NCBI GenBank assembly: GCA_000745135.1
Contig: JQNH01000001.1
Location: 2,356,001 to 2,420,000, forward strand
Direction of reading: 5' to 3'
Length of the DNA stretch: 64,000 nt
Source of the DNA: Rhizobiales bacterium YIM 77505
Lineage (GTDB): Bacteria; Pseudomonadota; Alphaproteobacteria; Rhizobiales; Beijerinckiaceae
The notes under the pieces were generated by a model. It was not told the DNA's origin, did no database searches, and saw only the letters and a list, made by a program, of their open reading frames with translations. The position numbers and the translations under genes are program-made. Shown one piece after another: positions 24,112 through 32,392 of this stretch. Position 1 is the first letter of the stretch. Each line of letters begins with the position of its first letter.

Positions 24112-25908
24112 ATGGCGGCAACCGTTTCACCGGCCGACTACAAGGAGCTGATCCTCTTTCTGGCCACCGCGGGCGTCGTCGTGCCCCTCTTCCATCGGCT
24201 GCGGATCAGCCCGGTGCTCGGCTTCCTCGGCGCCGGCGCGCTGCTCGGGCCCTACGGGCTCGGCCGCTTCGCCGGCGAGGCGCCCTGGCTCACCTGGGTG
24301 ACCATCGCCCAGCGGGAGGAGATCGCGCACATCGCCGAGTTCGGGGTGGTGTTCCTCCTGTTCATGATCGGCCTCGAACTGTCCTGGGAGCGGCTGAGGA
24401 CGATGCGGCGCCTCGTCTTCGGGCTCGGCTCCCTGCAGCTCCTTCTCTCCTCGTCCCTGATCGGCCTCGTCGCCTGGCGGCTCGGCCTCGACCCCTCGGC
24501 GGCGGTGCTGATCGGCATCGCCCTCGGCATGTCGTCGACGGCGATCGTGGTGCCGGTCCTCGCCGCGCAGCGGCGGCTCGCCTCGCCCGCCGGCCGCGCC
24601 AGCTTCTCGATCCTCCTGTTCCAGGACCTTGCCGTCGCCCCCGTGCTGTTCACGATCGCCGCCCTTGGCGAGCGCGGGGCGGGGGGCGAGGCCGGCACCG
24701 CCTTCGTCCTGGCGCTCGCCCAGGCCGCGGCGGCGCTCGTCGTCATCGTCGGCGTCGGGCGCCTCGTGCTGCGTCCCCTGTTCCAGCTCGTGGCCGAGAG
24801 CCGCAGCCCCGAGCTGTTCATGGCGGCGAGCCTCCTCGTCATCCTGGTGACCGGCCTTGCCGCCGCCGCAAGCGGCCTGTCCATGACGCTCGGCGCCTTC
24901 ATCGCCGGGCTCCTCCTCGCCGAGACGGAATACCGGCGCGCGGTGGAGGCGATGATCGATCCCTTCAAGGGCCTGCTGCTCGGCGTGTTCTTCCTGTCGA
25001 TCGGCATGAGCCTCGACGTCACCCAGCTCATGAGGGATCCGGTGGCGATCCTGATCGGCGGGCTGGGGCTGATCCTGCTCAAGGCCGCGGTGGTGGTGGG
25101 GCTCAGCCCCGTATTCCGCCTCTCCTGGCCGGTGGCGGTGGAGACGGCGCTTCTCACCGCGCCGGGGGGCGAGTTCGCCTTCGTGCTCCTCGGCAGCGCC
25201 ATTCCGGCCGGTCTCGTGCCGGAGACCTTCGGGCAGGCGAGCCTCGTCATCACCACCCTGTCCATGATGTCGATCCCGCTCCTGGCGCGGGCCGGCGGCC
25301 AGTTCCGGAAACGGCTCGAGGATGCCCTGACGATCGCGGAGGCGGAACCGCCGCCGGCCCCCGAGAAGGGCCGCGTCATCATCGCCGGCCACGGCCGCGT
25401 CGGCCAGTTGGTGGGCGAGATGCTGAGCCGCCACAAGGTGCCGTATCTGGCCATCGACGCCGATCCGGCCCGGGTGCGGGCCCTGCGCCAGGCGGGCAAG
25501 CCCGTCTATTACGGCGACGCCTCGAACCCCGAGTTCCTGCGCCATTGCGGCATCGAGGGGGCGCGGGCGCTCGTGGTCACGCTCGATGCGCCCCGCGTGA
25601 TCGAGGCGGTCGTCGCCGCGGCGCGCGCGGCCGATCCCGACCTCACCATCGTGGCCCGCGCCCGCGATTCCCGCCATGCGGCGGCGCTTTACGAGCTCGG
25701 CGTCAACAACGCGGTGCCGGAGAATTTCGAGGCGAGCCTGCAGTTGTCGGAGGCGGTGCTGGTGGACATCGGCGTGCCGCTCGGCCAGGTCATCGCCTCG
25801 GTCCATGAGCAGCGCGACGCCTTCCGCCGCGCGTTGCGCAACAGCGACGGTTCCGTTCTCCCGGCGCAGGAGTTCCGGGCCCGCCGCAGGGCCGGAAAGC
25901 CCTCATGA
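24112..25908 (+). CDS. KefB/KefC-type K+/H+ antiporter with TrkA-N domain
   Basis: A 598-aa CPA2 antiporter: RISPVLGFLGAGALLGP, EFGVVFLLFMIGLELSWERL, GMSSTAIVVPVLA, FQDLAVAPVLF, GAFIAGLLLAETEYR and TAPGGEFAFVLLG define the Kef membrane part (about 1-390). A TrkA-N domain follows (RVIIAGHGRVGQLVGEML, about 420-540). KefB/C proteins release K+ to acidify the cytoplasm on electrophile attack and are gated by glutathione adducts; whether this copy responds to glutathione is not visible. It is divergent from the YbaL-like gene. No KefF/KefG partner is adjacent. Confidence 0.9.
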   Translation: MAATVSPADYKELILFLATAGVVVPLFHRLRISPVLGFLGAGALLGPYGLGRFAGEAPWLTWVTIAQREEIAHIAEFGVVFLLFMIGLELSWERLRTMRRLVFGLGSLQLLLSSSLIGLVAWRLGLDPSAAVLIGIALGMSSTAIVVPVLAAQRRLASPAGRASFSILLFQDLAVAPVLFTIAALGERGAGGEAGTAFVLALAQAAAALVVIVGVGRLVLRPLFQLVAESRSPELFMAASLLVILVTGLAAAASGLSMTLGAFIAGLLLAETEYRRAVEAMIDPFKGLLLGVFFLSIGMSLDVTQLMRDPVAILIGGLGLILLKAAVVVGLSPVFRLSWPVAVETALLTAPGGEFAFVLLGSAIPAGLVPETFGQASLVITTLSMMSIPLLARAGGQFRKRLEDALTIAEAEPPPAPEKGRVIIAGHGRVGQLVGEMLSRHKVPYLAIDADPARVRALRQAGKPVYYGDASNPEFLRHCGIEGARALVVTLDAPRVIEAVVAAARAADPDLTIVARARDSRHAAALYELGVNNAVPENFEASLQLSEAVLVDIGVPLGQVIASVHEQRDAFRRALRNSDGSVLPAQEFRARRRAGKPS

Positions 25909-25934
25909 CCTCAGGCCCACCGTCCACCACCAAG

Positions 25935-26050
25935 GGCAGCCCCGCTGCGTTCCGTGCATCCGGGATCCAGCGCAAAAACTTGCCGCGAAAGCGGCTCCTT
26001 CTTCTGTGGCGCTACCCATACGGTGCTGCTGCGCAGAAGGAGAAAGCGAC
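25935..26050. repeat. dispersed repeat, family B, degenerate
   Basis: Contains GCGTTCCGTGCATCCGGGATCCAGCGC and then GCCGCGAAAGCGGC, CTTCTTCTGTGGCGCTACC and CGGTGCTGCTGCGCAGAAG. It shares modules with the units at 28895, 35590 and 49700 but the first arm is shortened. Confidence 0.55.
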
Positions 26051-26083
26051 GGGGAGCGGTGGTGCGCGCACCCGATCGCCATC

Positions 26084-26449
26084 CTAATGGCCGCCCTTGG
26101 AGAGGCGGGCATCCCGCGGCGCGTTGAGGATCTCAAGGAGGCTCTGTGCGATGTGGCGCGCCTCGTCGTCCCTCAGGCGCAGCATGAAGGGCGGCAAGGC
26201 GCCGGCCTGGAGGGCGACGACGGCCCTGCCCTCCTCGTCGAGGCCCACATCGATGCTCGGCGAGGTGACGTCGAGCATCTCGCCCTCCATCTCGTCGCTG
26301 GTCTCGCCCAGGGCGCTCAGCATCTGCCCCAGGGCCTGGAACAGGCCCTGCGCGGTGCGCGCGTCCATGAGCACGGCCGTGGTCTGATCCCCTTTTTGGA
26401 AAGAGAGCTGGATGTTGCCGCCTTCGAGCGTAAGGGAGATGCCAGACAT
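26084..26449 (-). CDS. hypothetical protein, 121 aa
   Basis: A soluble 121-aa protein (MSGISLTLEGGNIQLSFQKGDQTTAVLMDARTAQGLFQALGQMLSAL...). It alternates beta strands and one helix, with an acidic centre (ETSDEMEGEMLDVTSPSIDVGLDEEGR) and a C-terminal helix (ARHIAQSLLEILN). No family recognised. The ATG at 26449 is preferred to an upstream start because a perfect palindrome with a TATATA core (26474-26489) stands just upstream as a probable promoter/operator. Confidence 0.6.
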   Translation of the reverse strand: MSGISLTLEGGNIQLSFQKGDQTTAVLMDARTAQGLFQALGQMLSALGETSDEMEGEMLDVTSPSIDVGLDEEGRAVVALQAGALPPFMLRLRDDEARHIAQSLLEILNAPRDARLSKGGH

Positions 26450-26473
26450 CGACGTCCCATGACCGAGAGATAC

Positions 26474-26489
26474 GCCCCTATATAGGGGC
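26474..26489. promoter_or_regulatory. perfect 16-bp palindrome with TATATA core
   Basis: GCCCCTATATAGGGGC lies 25 bp upstream of the start of the 121-aa gene. The core would serve as a -10 on either strand and the whole as an operator. A related CCTATATAG occurs at about 33559, upstream of the Tim44-like gene. Confidence 0.45.
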
Positions 26490-26599
26490 TTCCGCCCCGG
26501 CACAGGAGGGGCGGCGCCAAGCCCCCGGCCGGTGCGCAGGGCTGTCCAGGACGACGGCGCGGATTGGGGAGCGCCATCCCGCCTAAGGAGGCGGCTTCT

Positions 26600-27301
26600 C
26601 TACACGTCGATGAGGGCGTAGGGGCGGCCTGTGGGCTTCGGGATGTGCTGGGCCACGTTGTAGACCGGGGCGCCGCCGGGCGTGCGGCCCTCGTAGCGGC
26701 CGCGATGGGCATGGCCGTGGAGGACGGCGCTGACGCGGAAGCGGTCGATGGTCTCGGCAAGCCGCGACGAGCCGAGGAAGGGGAAGATCTCAAGCGGCTC
26801 CCCCTCCACCGTGTCCGGGGTCGGCGCGTAGTGGAGGACGACGACGGCGCGCCTGGAGCGCACCTGCCGCATGGCGTTCTCGAGCCGCATCGCCTCGTTC
26901 ATGCTCTCCGCCACCATGGCCTTGATCGCCGGCTCGCCGAAGGCGCCGAGCATGCGCCGTCCGAAGCCGCCGACGAAGCCCTTGACCCCGACGAAGCCGA
27001 CGCCGTCGATCTCGATCGCCTGCCCGTCGAGCAGGCGCACGCCCGCGTTCTTGAGGATTTTGGCCACCTCGTCGGGGCAGCCGGACTCGTAGTCGTGATT
27101 GCCGAGCACCGCGACGACGGGAATGGCGCAGGCGCGCAGGTCCTCCGCCAGGATCTCCGCCTCGCGGGGCTTGCCGAGGTCGGTGAGGTCGCCGGTAAGG
27201 ACGAGCACGTCGGCGGCCCGGGAGATCTCGCCGAACAGCTCGCGATAGGGCGCCGCGTGATCCTCCTTGACGTGGAGGTCGCCGAGGGCCGCCACCTTCA
27301 T
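26600..27301 (-). CDS. metallophosphoesterase, calcineurin-like
   Basis: A 233-aa protein with the calcineurin-like metal sites in order: ALGDLHVK, VLTGDLTDLG, VLGNHDYE, VVLHYAPT and VLHGHAHRGRYE. These bind two metals and hydrolyse phosphoesters. Start at the ATG at 27301 (MKVAALGDLH), 26 bp after the nucleotidyltransferase-like gene, so the two are probably one operon. The substrate (nucleotide, protein or UDP-sugar lipid) cannot be told. Confidence 0.85.
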   Translation of the reverse strand: MKVAALGDLHVKEDHAAPYRELFGEISRAADVLVLTGDLTDLGKPREAEILAEDLRACAIPVVAVLGNHDYESGCPDEVAKILKNAGVRLLDGQAIEIDGVGFVGVKGFVGGFGRRMLGAFGEPAIKAMVAESMNEAMRLENAMRQVRSRRAVVVLHYAPTPDTVEGEPLEIFPFLGSSRLAETIDRFRVSAVLHGHAHRGRYEGRTPGGAPVYNVAQHIPKPTGRPYALIDV

Positions 27302-27326
27302 GGTGCCGTCGGCTGCAGGCGGACCT

Positions 27327-28139
27327 TCAGTCGTTGCGCCACTCGCCCTCGCCTCCGACATCGGCGAACCCCCATTCCTTCACGTCGATCTCGTAATCGA
27401 TGCGCGAGAACATGCGCCCGCGGCACACCTTCATCTGGGGCGGCGGCAGGTCGAGCTGCTTGTGGAGCCGGTCGAGCAGCTCGTCCATGAGCCAGCGCGG
27501 GATCTTGTCGCGCTCGGTCGGGTAGATCCAGCGGAAGTTCAGGAGCTGGGTGAGGAGCACCTCCCAGTGCAGCTCCATATAGGCGAGCAGGCGGCGCCAA
27601 TCGATCTGGTCGTGCTGCTTGAGCAGGGTGTGCATGACGTCGGCGCCGTCATAGCGGTGGCGGAGCTGGATAAAGGATTTCGACCACACGAGTTCCGTGG
27701 GTCCGATGATGCGCACGGTCTGGCCGAAGATCTCGATCTGGCGGGCGTGCTCGAACCAGGCGTCGCCCACCGGCATGGTGCCGTTCGACGAGGCGAAGAT
27801 CACGTCGAAGAAGTGCTTGCCCTTGAAGACCTTGCCGAGCCACCGCTCGTCCTCGATCTCCACCGCGTAGCCGAGGTTCTGGAAGTGGCCGAGAATGCGC
27901 GGGTAGTCCCCCGCCTTGCAGAAGATGTCGAGGTCCTTGGTCTGGCGCGTGATGCCCGTATAGGCGCTCACGGCGTAGGTGCCGGCGAGCAGGAACGGCA
28001 CCCCGAGCGCGGTGAGTTCCCGCAGCGCCTCCCGGTAGAAGGCCTCCGCTTCCGGGTTCATGAGGGTCGGCTCGGCCTTGGCCTCGAGCGGCACGGCAGG
28101 CGTCGCGATCGGGCTCGTGGGGGGATCGTGCAGGGCCAT
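27327..28139 (-). CDS. nucleotidyltransferase-like protein (MNT fold)
   Basis: A 270-aa protein. The central part EAFYREALRELTALGVPFLLAGTYAVSAYTG followed by RQTKDLDIFCKAGD has the nucleotidyltransferase pattern hG[GT]-x-h-x... then D-x-D (here KDLDIF), as in minimal nucleotidyltransferase superfamily members. The C-terminal half (WRRLLAYMELHWEVLLTQLLNFRWIYP) is helical and conserved-looking but unassigned. The ATG at 28139 is favoured over a GTG 9 bases upstream. It is the first gene of a pair with the metallophosphoesterase, suggesting add-and-remove chemistry on one substrate, though this is inference. Confidence 0.65.
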   Translation of the reverse strand: MALHDPPTSPIATPAVPLEAKAEPTLMNPEAEAFYREALRELTALGVPFLLAGTYAVSAYTGITRQTKDLDIFCKAGDYPRILGHFQNLGYAVEIEDERWLGKVFKGKHFFDVIFASSNGTMPVGDAWFEHARQIEIFGQTVRIIGPTELVWSKSFIQLRHRYDGADVMHTLLKQHDQIDWRRLLAYMELHWEVLLTQLLNFRWIYPTERDKIPRWLMDELLDRLHKQLDLPPPQMKVCRGRMFSRIDYEIDVKEWGFADVGGEGEWRND

Positions 28140-28338
28140 CGGGATCACGGCGGTTCAAAGCGTGGCCGCGGTCGGCCCGCCTTCCACAACAGGCCAGGTC
28201 GGCGCTCGGTTCCGCCGGCCGAGGGCTCAGGGGCCCGGACCGGGAACGACCCATGCCCGCGGCCGTTGACCCGGTCGATGCAGGGCCGCGCCCTTTTCGC
28301 GCGATCCATTTCCTTCTCCAATTTCCTTGGAGGCGTTG

Positions 28339-28551
28339 ATGCCGAAGCACACGAAGACCGATATCGGGTCTCACCCGGAGATGAGCGACCTCAACCGCAA
28401 TCCGGGCATCGGCTCGTCGAAGGGAGTCTGGGGCACGGGCGCCGACCCGCGCGCCCTCGAGGGCGACAGCACCGCGGAAGGGGACGTTGGCAACGACACG
28501 ACCCCCGAGGGCGGGGTCGACCCGAACCAGCTCGGTCGAACCAACAAATAG
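28339..28551 (+). CDS. small disordered hydrophilic protein, 70 aa
   Basis: A 70-aa protein (MPKHTKTDIGSHPEMSDLNRNPGIGSSKGVWGTG...) rich in Gly, Asp, Asn and Thr, without hydrophobic core, so probably disordered. TTGGAGG precedes the ATG. Followed 29 bp later by another very hydrophilic small ORF. Such pairs resemble stress-induced small hydrophilic proteins of Rhizobiales, but no function is known to me. Confidence 0.6.
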   Translation: MPKHTKTDIGSHPEMSDLNRNPGIGSSKGVWGTGADPRALEGDSTAEGDVGNDTTPEGGVDPNQLGRTNK

Positions 28552-28580
28552 ACCCCCTCGCCTCACGGAGCCGACGAGCC

Positions 28581-28721
28581 ATGGACGAGAAGCACAACCG
28601 CGACCGCAATCGTGAGAACCAGGAGAGCCAGCACAACAAGTCCGCCGGCGGACACAAGGCTCAGCCGGGACAACGCACGGATCACCAGACGGAGCAGAAG
28701 AAGCGCTCTGGCACATCGTGA
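28581..28721 (+). CDS. very hydrophilic 46-aa protein
   Basis: A 46-aa peptide (MDEKHNRDRNRENQESQHNK, then GGHKAQPGQRTDHQTEQKKR) made almost only of charged and polar residues, with eight residues of Asn/Gln per fifteen in places. It lies 29 bp downstream of the 70-aa gene in the same orientation, likely an operon. Composition suggests a disordered, possibly nucleic-acid or desiccation-related protein; this is inference. Confidence 0.5.
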   Translation: MDEKHNRDRNRENQESQHNKSAGGHKAQPGQRTDHQTEQKKRSGTS

Positions 28722-29196
28722 GGCCGCCGGGAAACGCCATCATCCTGCGCTGATGAGTCCTGCGCTGAACAGCGCTCGAGAAGAGGTTCAGCGCCACCCT
28801 CTTCCCACCCTTCCGGGAAAGCGGCGGGAGAGATTTAGGTGCGAACCTGCAGCCGTGGTTTGACGCGAACCTCTTCACACCCTGCACGCCTTTCCCGGAT
28901 GCGTGGAGCGCGAAGCGCGGAACGCAGTCCGGGACCCAGCGCAAAGAAGGTGCTGCGAAGCAGCACCGTATCGGTGGCGCCACAGATATAGAGCCGCTGC
29001 GCGGCAGCTTATTGCGCTTCCGTCCCGGACAGCCTTCGACTTCGCTGCGCTCCGTTTCAGGCTTCCGGGAAAGAGCGGGAGAGGTTCAGGTGCGAACCTC
29101 AGGTTGGTGGGAGCGCCTTCGGAGCAGCGTGTGCGCAGCATCACCGATTTCTTAACCGTTTCGCGAGACGCTTGCCTCGGCAGGCAGGAGGCGTCC
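28722..29196. repeat. intergenic region with family B and C repeats
   Basis: No gene seen in 475 bp. From about 28790 to 29110 it holds: family C (AGGTGCGAACCTGCAGCCGTGG, about 28839), a family B unit (CTTTCCCGGATGCGTGGAGCG ... GCGGAACGCAGTCCGGGACC ... GCTGCGAAGCAGC, 28889-28965), GCTGCGCGGCAGC, then a reverse B end (TTCCGTCCCGGAC ... GGCTTCCGGGAAAG, 29020-29075) and another C piece. The inward-facing ends give a compound unit about 190 bp long. Confidence 0.7.
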
Positions 29197-29262
29197 ATGA
29201 CCCTCACCATCCTCGATCCTCAGACCGGCAAGCGCGTCACCCTCACGATCGGCCCCAAATAG
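29197..29262 (+). CDS. 21-aa small ORF with strong ribosome binding site
   Basis: MTLTILDPQTGKRVTLTIGPK is preceded by GGCAGGAGG seven bases before the ATG, one of the best Shine-Dalgarno matches in the window. It reads as a two-stranded beta hairpin with a DPQTGK turn. It stands alone between a repeat cluster and an exported protein gene. Short, but the signal and the orderly sequence argue for translation. Confidence 0.5.
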   Translation: MTLTILDPQTGKRVTLTIGPK

Positions 29263-29379
29263 CCGCCTCTGAGGCGCTTCAAGGTCCGCCGGTCCGCTGC
29301 GCCCTTGACGTCCGGCGCCTTGACTTCGCGCTCCGTTCCGGCCTCGTTGCCCGCGCGAACCGATGGGCGACGGCCGGCG

Positions 29380-30024
29380 ATGCAAGCTCCCCTTCATCCG
29401 AAACGGCTGGCGGCATGCCTTCTCGGGCTCGGGCTTGCCGCCCTGGGCCCCGGCTCGGCCGGCCTCGCGCAGACGGTCGAGACGCGGGAGACGGAGCTCG
29501 CGGGCGAGCGCTGCCGGCCGGTCCAGGGCGCCCCCACGGCGCGCCTCTGCCCAGGCCATGGCGGGGCGATGGTGGAGCTTGCGCCCTCCGGCGGCGAAGT
29601 GAGGCTCTCCCTCGTGTTTTCCGCCAAGGACCGAGCGGAGGACCTCGTCCGCGGGCGGGCCTTCGCCAAGACGATGGAATGGCGCGGCCTCAAGGGCAAC
29701 AAGGGTTTCGAACCCTTCGCCGCGCTGGTGGCGGTGGAGGTGACCGCTCCTCCGGGCGCGAAGAGGGCGGGCCGGGTCTTCGCCGTCCTGCGGGTCGATC
29801 CGCGCGAGGCGGAAGCCTGCCCCCTCGCCTATGTGGACGCGTCCCGCACCAGGAATGCGCGCGCGCTCGCCCGCCGGGCGGCGGATGAGCGCGCCCTCTC
29901 TCACCTGTGCCTCTCCGATCCGCCCGCCGTGATCGGCGCCGACACGCCGCGGATCCGGCGCCTCCTCGAGCGACCGCGCTCCTCCCCCGGCCCGGGCGCG
30001 GGGGGCGCCGCCACGCAGCAATGA
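29380..30024 (+). CDS. exported protein of unknown function, 214 aa
   Basis: A protein with a signal peptide (KRLAACLLGLGLAALGPGSAGLAQ, about 8-31) and a mature domain with three or four cysteines (ERCRPVQG, RLCPGHGG, EACPLAYVDA, HLCLSD) likely forming disulfides. It includes VELAPSGGEVRLSLVFSAKDRAEDLVRG. No family recognised. It converges on the HWE kinase gene with only 3 bp between stops. Confidence 0.6.
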   Translation: MQAPLHPKRLAACLLGLGLAALGPGSAGLAQTVETRETELAGERCRPVQGAPTARLCPGHGGAMVELAPSGGEVRLSLVFSAKDRAEDLVRGRAFAKTMEWRGLKGNKGFEPFAALVAVEVTAPPGAKRAGRVFAVLRVDPREAEACPLAYVDASRTRNARALARRAADERALSHLCLSDPPAVIGADTPRIRRLLERPRSSPGPGAGGAATQQ

Positions 30025-30027
30025 GGG

Positions 30028-31431
30028 TCAGGCGCCCGCGGGCGTCGCGCTCGGCCTCCCTGGCTCCCCGTCCGGCAACGCTCCCCGGGTGGGGGCGCGC
30101 AGGCGAAGCTCGAACCCCTCCCGCGCGAAGTTGACCTCCACTTCGGCCTGGAGCTGCGTCGTCAGCACCCGCCTCAAGAGCTTCGAGCCGAAGCCGAGCC
30201 GCGCCGGAGGCGTCACCGGCGGGCCGTCGCGCTCGCACCAGTGGAGGCGCAGGGCCACCGCGCGCCCGTCCTCGCCCCGCTCCAGCTCCCAGGTGACCGA
30301 GAGCCGGCCGGCCGGCGTCGAGAGCGCGCCATATTTGGCGGCGTTGGTGGTGAGCTCATGGATCGCCATGCCCACGGGCACCGCGTCCTCCGAGCCGAGC
30401 TCGACCCGGGGGCCGGCGAGGACGATGCGGCTTTTGGCCGGGTTGTCGTAAGGGGAGAGCTCGGCCTCGAGGAGCCCCTTGAGGGAGGCGGTCTGCCACG
30501 GGCCGTCGGTCAAGAGGTTGTGCGTGCTCGCCAGGGACAGGATGCGGCCGAGGAAGGAGGCGTAGAACTCCTCCGCCGTGGGCGCCGAGCGCGCCGTCGC
30601 CCCGACCATGGCCTGCACGGTGGCGAGCGTGTTCTTGACCCGGTGATGGAGCTCGCGGACGAGGATCTGCTGCTTCTGCTCCGCCACCTTGGCCTCGGTG
30701 ACGTCGAGCACCACGCCCGTGATGCCCTTGAGGGCGCCGTCGAGCCGGGAGCGGGCATGGCCCATAGTCAGGAGCCAGCGGGTGACGCCGTCCGAGGGAC
30801 GGTGGTAGCGGTATTCCACCCGGTAGCGGGTGCGGGCTTGAGCCGCCTCCTCGATGATGCGCTCGGCCGCCGCGAGGTCGTCGGGGTGGCAGAAGCTGCG
30901 CAGCCTGGTGCGGGTCACCTCCTCGCCCGGGGCGAAGCCGAAGATCTCCCGCGCCCGGTCGGAAAAGCTCATGAGATCGGTGGCGGCGTCCCAGCTCCAG
31001 TCCCCCATTTCGGCGGCGGACAGGGCCAGCCGGTAGCGCTCCGTGGCCTCGCGAAGGTCGGTGACGTCGTGGAGGAACACGGCGACGCCCCCCGTATAGG
31101 GGAAGACGTTGGCCTCGAACCAGGCGCCAAGCGGCGGATAGGCGGCGTCGCAGGTGGTCGTGGCGCCCTGCCGCAGGGCGGCGACGCAGGCGGCATGAAG
31201 ATCGCCGGTGAAGAGCCCGGGAAGGCTGTCCGGCGCCCTCTCGCCGACGAGTTCGCGGCGCCCGACGATACGGGCCCGGGCGCGGGCGTTGAGATAGGCG
31301 ATGCGCCACTCGGGGTCGATCAGGAAGACGCAGTCCCGGGTGCGCTCGAGAACCGTCGAGAGATCAAGACCACCCAAGGATGACGGTTCGCTCGTCGGCT
31401 GCGGCCCGCTGGTCGGTGTCCTTGGCGGCAT
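30028..31431 (-). CDS. HWE-family sensor histidine kinase with two PAS domains
   Basis: A 467-aa soluble kinase. Two PAS domains (about residues 22-130 and 131-255; the second has WSWDAATDLMSFSDRAREIFGF and RYHRPSDGVTRWLL) precede the kinase core. The phosphoacceptor is in RELHHRVKNTLATVQAM, the N-box in IHELTTNAAKYGALS and the name-giving W-x-E element in LHWCERDGPPV. HWE/HisKA2 kinases control general stress or light responses in Alphaproteobacteria through PhyR or single-domain regulators. No regulator is adjacent. PAS ligands cannot be predicted; no LOV cysteine motif (GRNCRFLQ) is present. Confidence 0.92.
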   Translation of the reverse strand: MPPRTPTSGPQPTSEPSSLGGLDLSTVLERTRDCVFLIDPEWRIAYLNARARARIVGRRELVGERAPDSLPGLFTGDLHAACVAALRQGATTTCDAAYPPLGAWFEANVFPYTGGVAVFLHDVTDLREATERYRLALSAAEMGDWSWDAATDLMSFSDRAREIFGFAPGEEVTRTRLRSFCHPDDLAAAERIIEEAAQARTRYRVEYRYHRPSDGVTRWLLTMGHARSRLDGALKGITGVVLDVTEAKVAEQKQQILVRELHHRVKNTLATVQAMVGATARSAPTAEEFYASFLGRILSLASTHNLLTDGPWQTASLKGLLEAELSPYDNPAKSRIVLAGPRVELGSEDAVPVGMAIHELTTNAAKYGALSTPAGRLSVTWELERGEDGRAVALRLHWCERDGPPVTPPARLGFGSKLLRRVLTTQLQAEVEVNFAREGFELRLRAPTRGALPDGEPGRPSATPAGA

Positions 31432-31568
31432 CGCGACAGCTTACCCCCGATCGTCGTCCGCGCTAAGTCCCGTCGGCGGCACGCCTTATCTCAAGCCCTG
31501 GGTTTTCCCCAGAGCTCTTCGAGGCGCCGCGGCGGCCGGCGCTCCCGCGCGCACCGCCGGGGCGCGCC

Positions 31569-32066
31569 TCACGCGCCCGCCTCCGGCTCGAAGCGCAGGG
31601 CGACGCCGTTCATGCAGTAGCGCAGACCGGTCGGCGGCGGGCCGTCCTCGAAGACATGGCCGAGATGCCCGCCGCAGCGGGCGCAGTGCACCTCCGTCCG
31701 CCGCATGAAGAGCGTGTTGTCTTCCGAGGTCTCGACCGCGCCCTCGAGGGGCTTGAAGAAGCTCGGCCAGCCGGTGCCGGAATTGAACTTGGCGTCGGAG
31801 CTGAAGAGCGGCGCCCCGCAGCCGGCGCAGAAGTAGGTGCCCTTCCGGTATTCGTTGTCGAGGGGGCTCGAGCCGGCGCGCTCGGTGCCGTGCCGGCGCA
31901 GCACGTGGTATTGCTCCGCCGTCAGGCGGCTGCGCCACTCCTCGTCCGGCATCGCCACCGGGAAGTCCTTACCCTCGCCTGGGGCGTCCGCGGCGGCGCC
32001 CAGGAGCTTGGACAGGCTGGCCCTGGCCGCACCGACCACGCCAAGGCTGACATCGCGCTTCGTCAT
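31569..32066 (-). CDS. msrB: peptide-methionine (R)-S-oxide reductase
   Basis: A 165-aa MsrB: DNEYRKGTYFCAGCGAPLFSSDAKFNSGTGWPSFFKP, then RTEVHCARCGGHLGHVFEDGPPPTGLRYCMNG. Zinc is bound by Cys80/Cys83 and Cys128/Cys131; the catalytic cysteine is Cys151 in RYCMNG. It reduces the R-epimer of methionine sulfoxide in proteins. The N-terminal about 35 residues extend beyond the catalytic domain and might be a weak targeting or linker segment; there is no clear signal peptide. Monocistronic. Confidence 0.95.
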   Translation of the reverse strand: MTKRDVSLGVVGAARASLSKLLGAAADAPGEGKDFPVAMPDEEWRSRLTAEQYHVLRRHGTERAGSSPLDNEYRKGTYFCAGCGAPLFSSDAKFNSGTGWPSFFKPLEGAVETSEDNTLFMRRTEVHCARCGGHLGHVFEDGPPPTGLRYCMNGVALRFEPEAGA

Positions 32067-32170
32067 GGTCCTGTTCTCCGAACGAGGGGGCAGTATGGCG
32101 GCTTTACAGCCCCGAGGCCAGTCGCCTCCGGGCCAAGGTCGGGGAGCGGCGCCCTTCCCCTTACGTTCCC

Positions 32171-32392
32171 TCAGGCGCGCGGGGCGCCGGGCGGAGGCGA
32201 GGACGGCCCGGGCTCGCCCCCGGGCTCCGGCGCGCGGCCGGGATCCACGGGGGGCGCTTCGCTCGGCGGGTGGACGGGGACCTCCGTCGGCGCGTGCCCG
32301 GGCAGGGTCGGCGCAGGCTCGGGCCGGGACGGCGCGGGCTGCGGATCGTAAGGTCCGTCCGGCTGGGGAGGCTGTTGGGCGGAAGGGGTCAT
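32171..32392 (-). CDS. Pro-rich small protein, 73 aa
   Basis: A 73-aa peptide in which Pro makes up more than a third (PPQPDGPYDPQPAPSRPEPAPTLPG...), with Glu and Ala. It must be disordered. It has an ATG start but no informative domain; it could be a real lineage-specific protein or a chance ORF in GC-rich DNA. Confidence 0.35.
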   Translation of the reverse strand: MTPSAQQPPQPDGPYDPQPAPSRPEPAPTLPGHAPTEVPVHPPSEAPPVDPGRAPEPGGEPGPSSPPPGAPRA

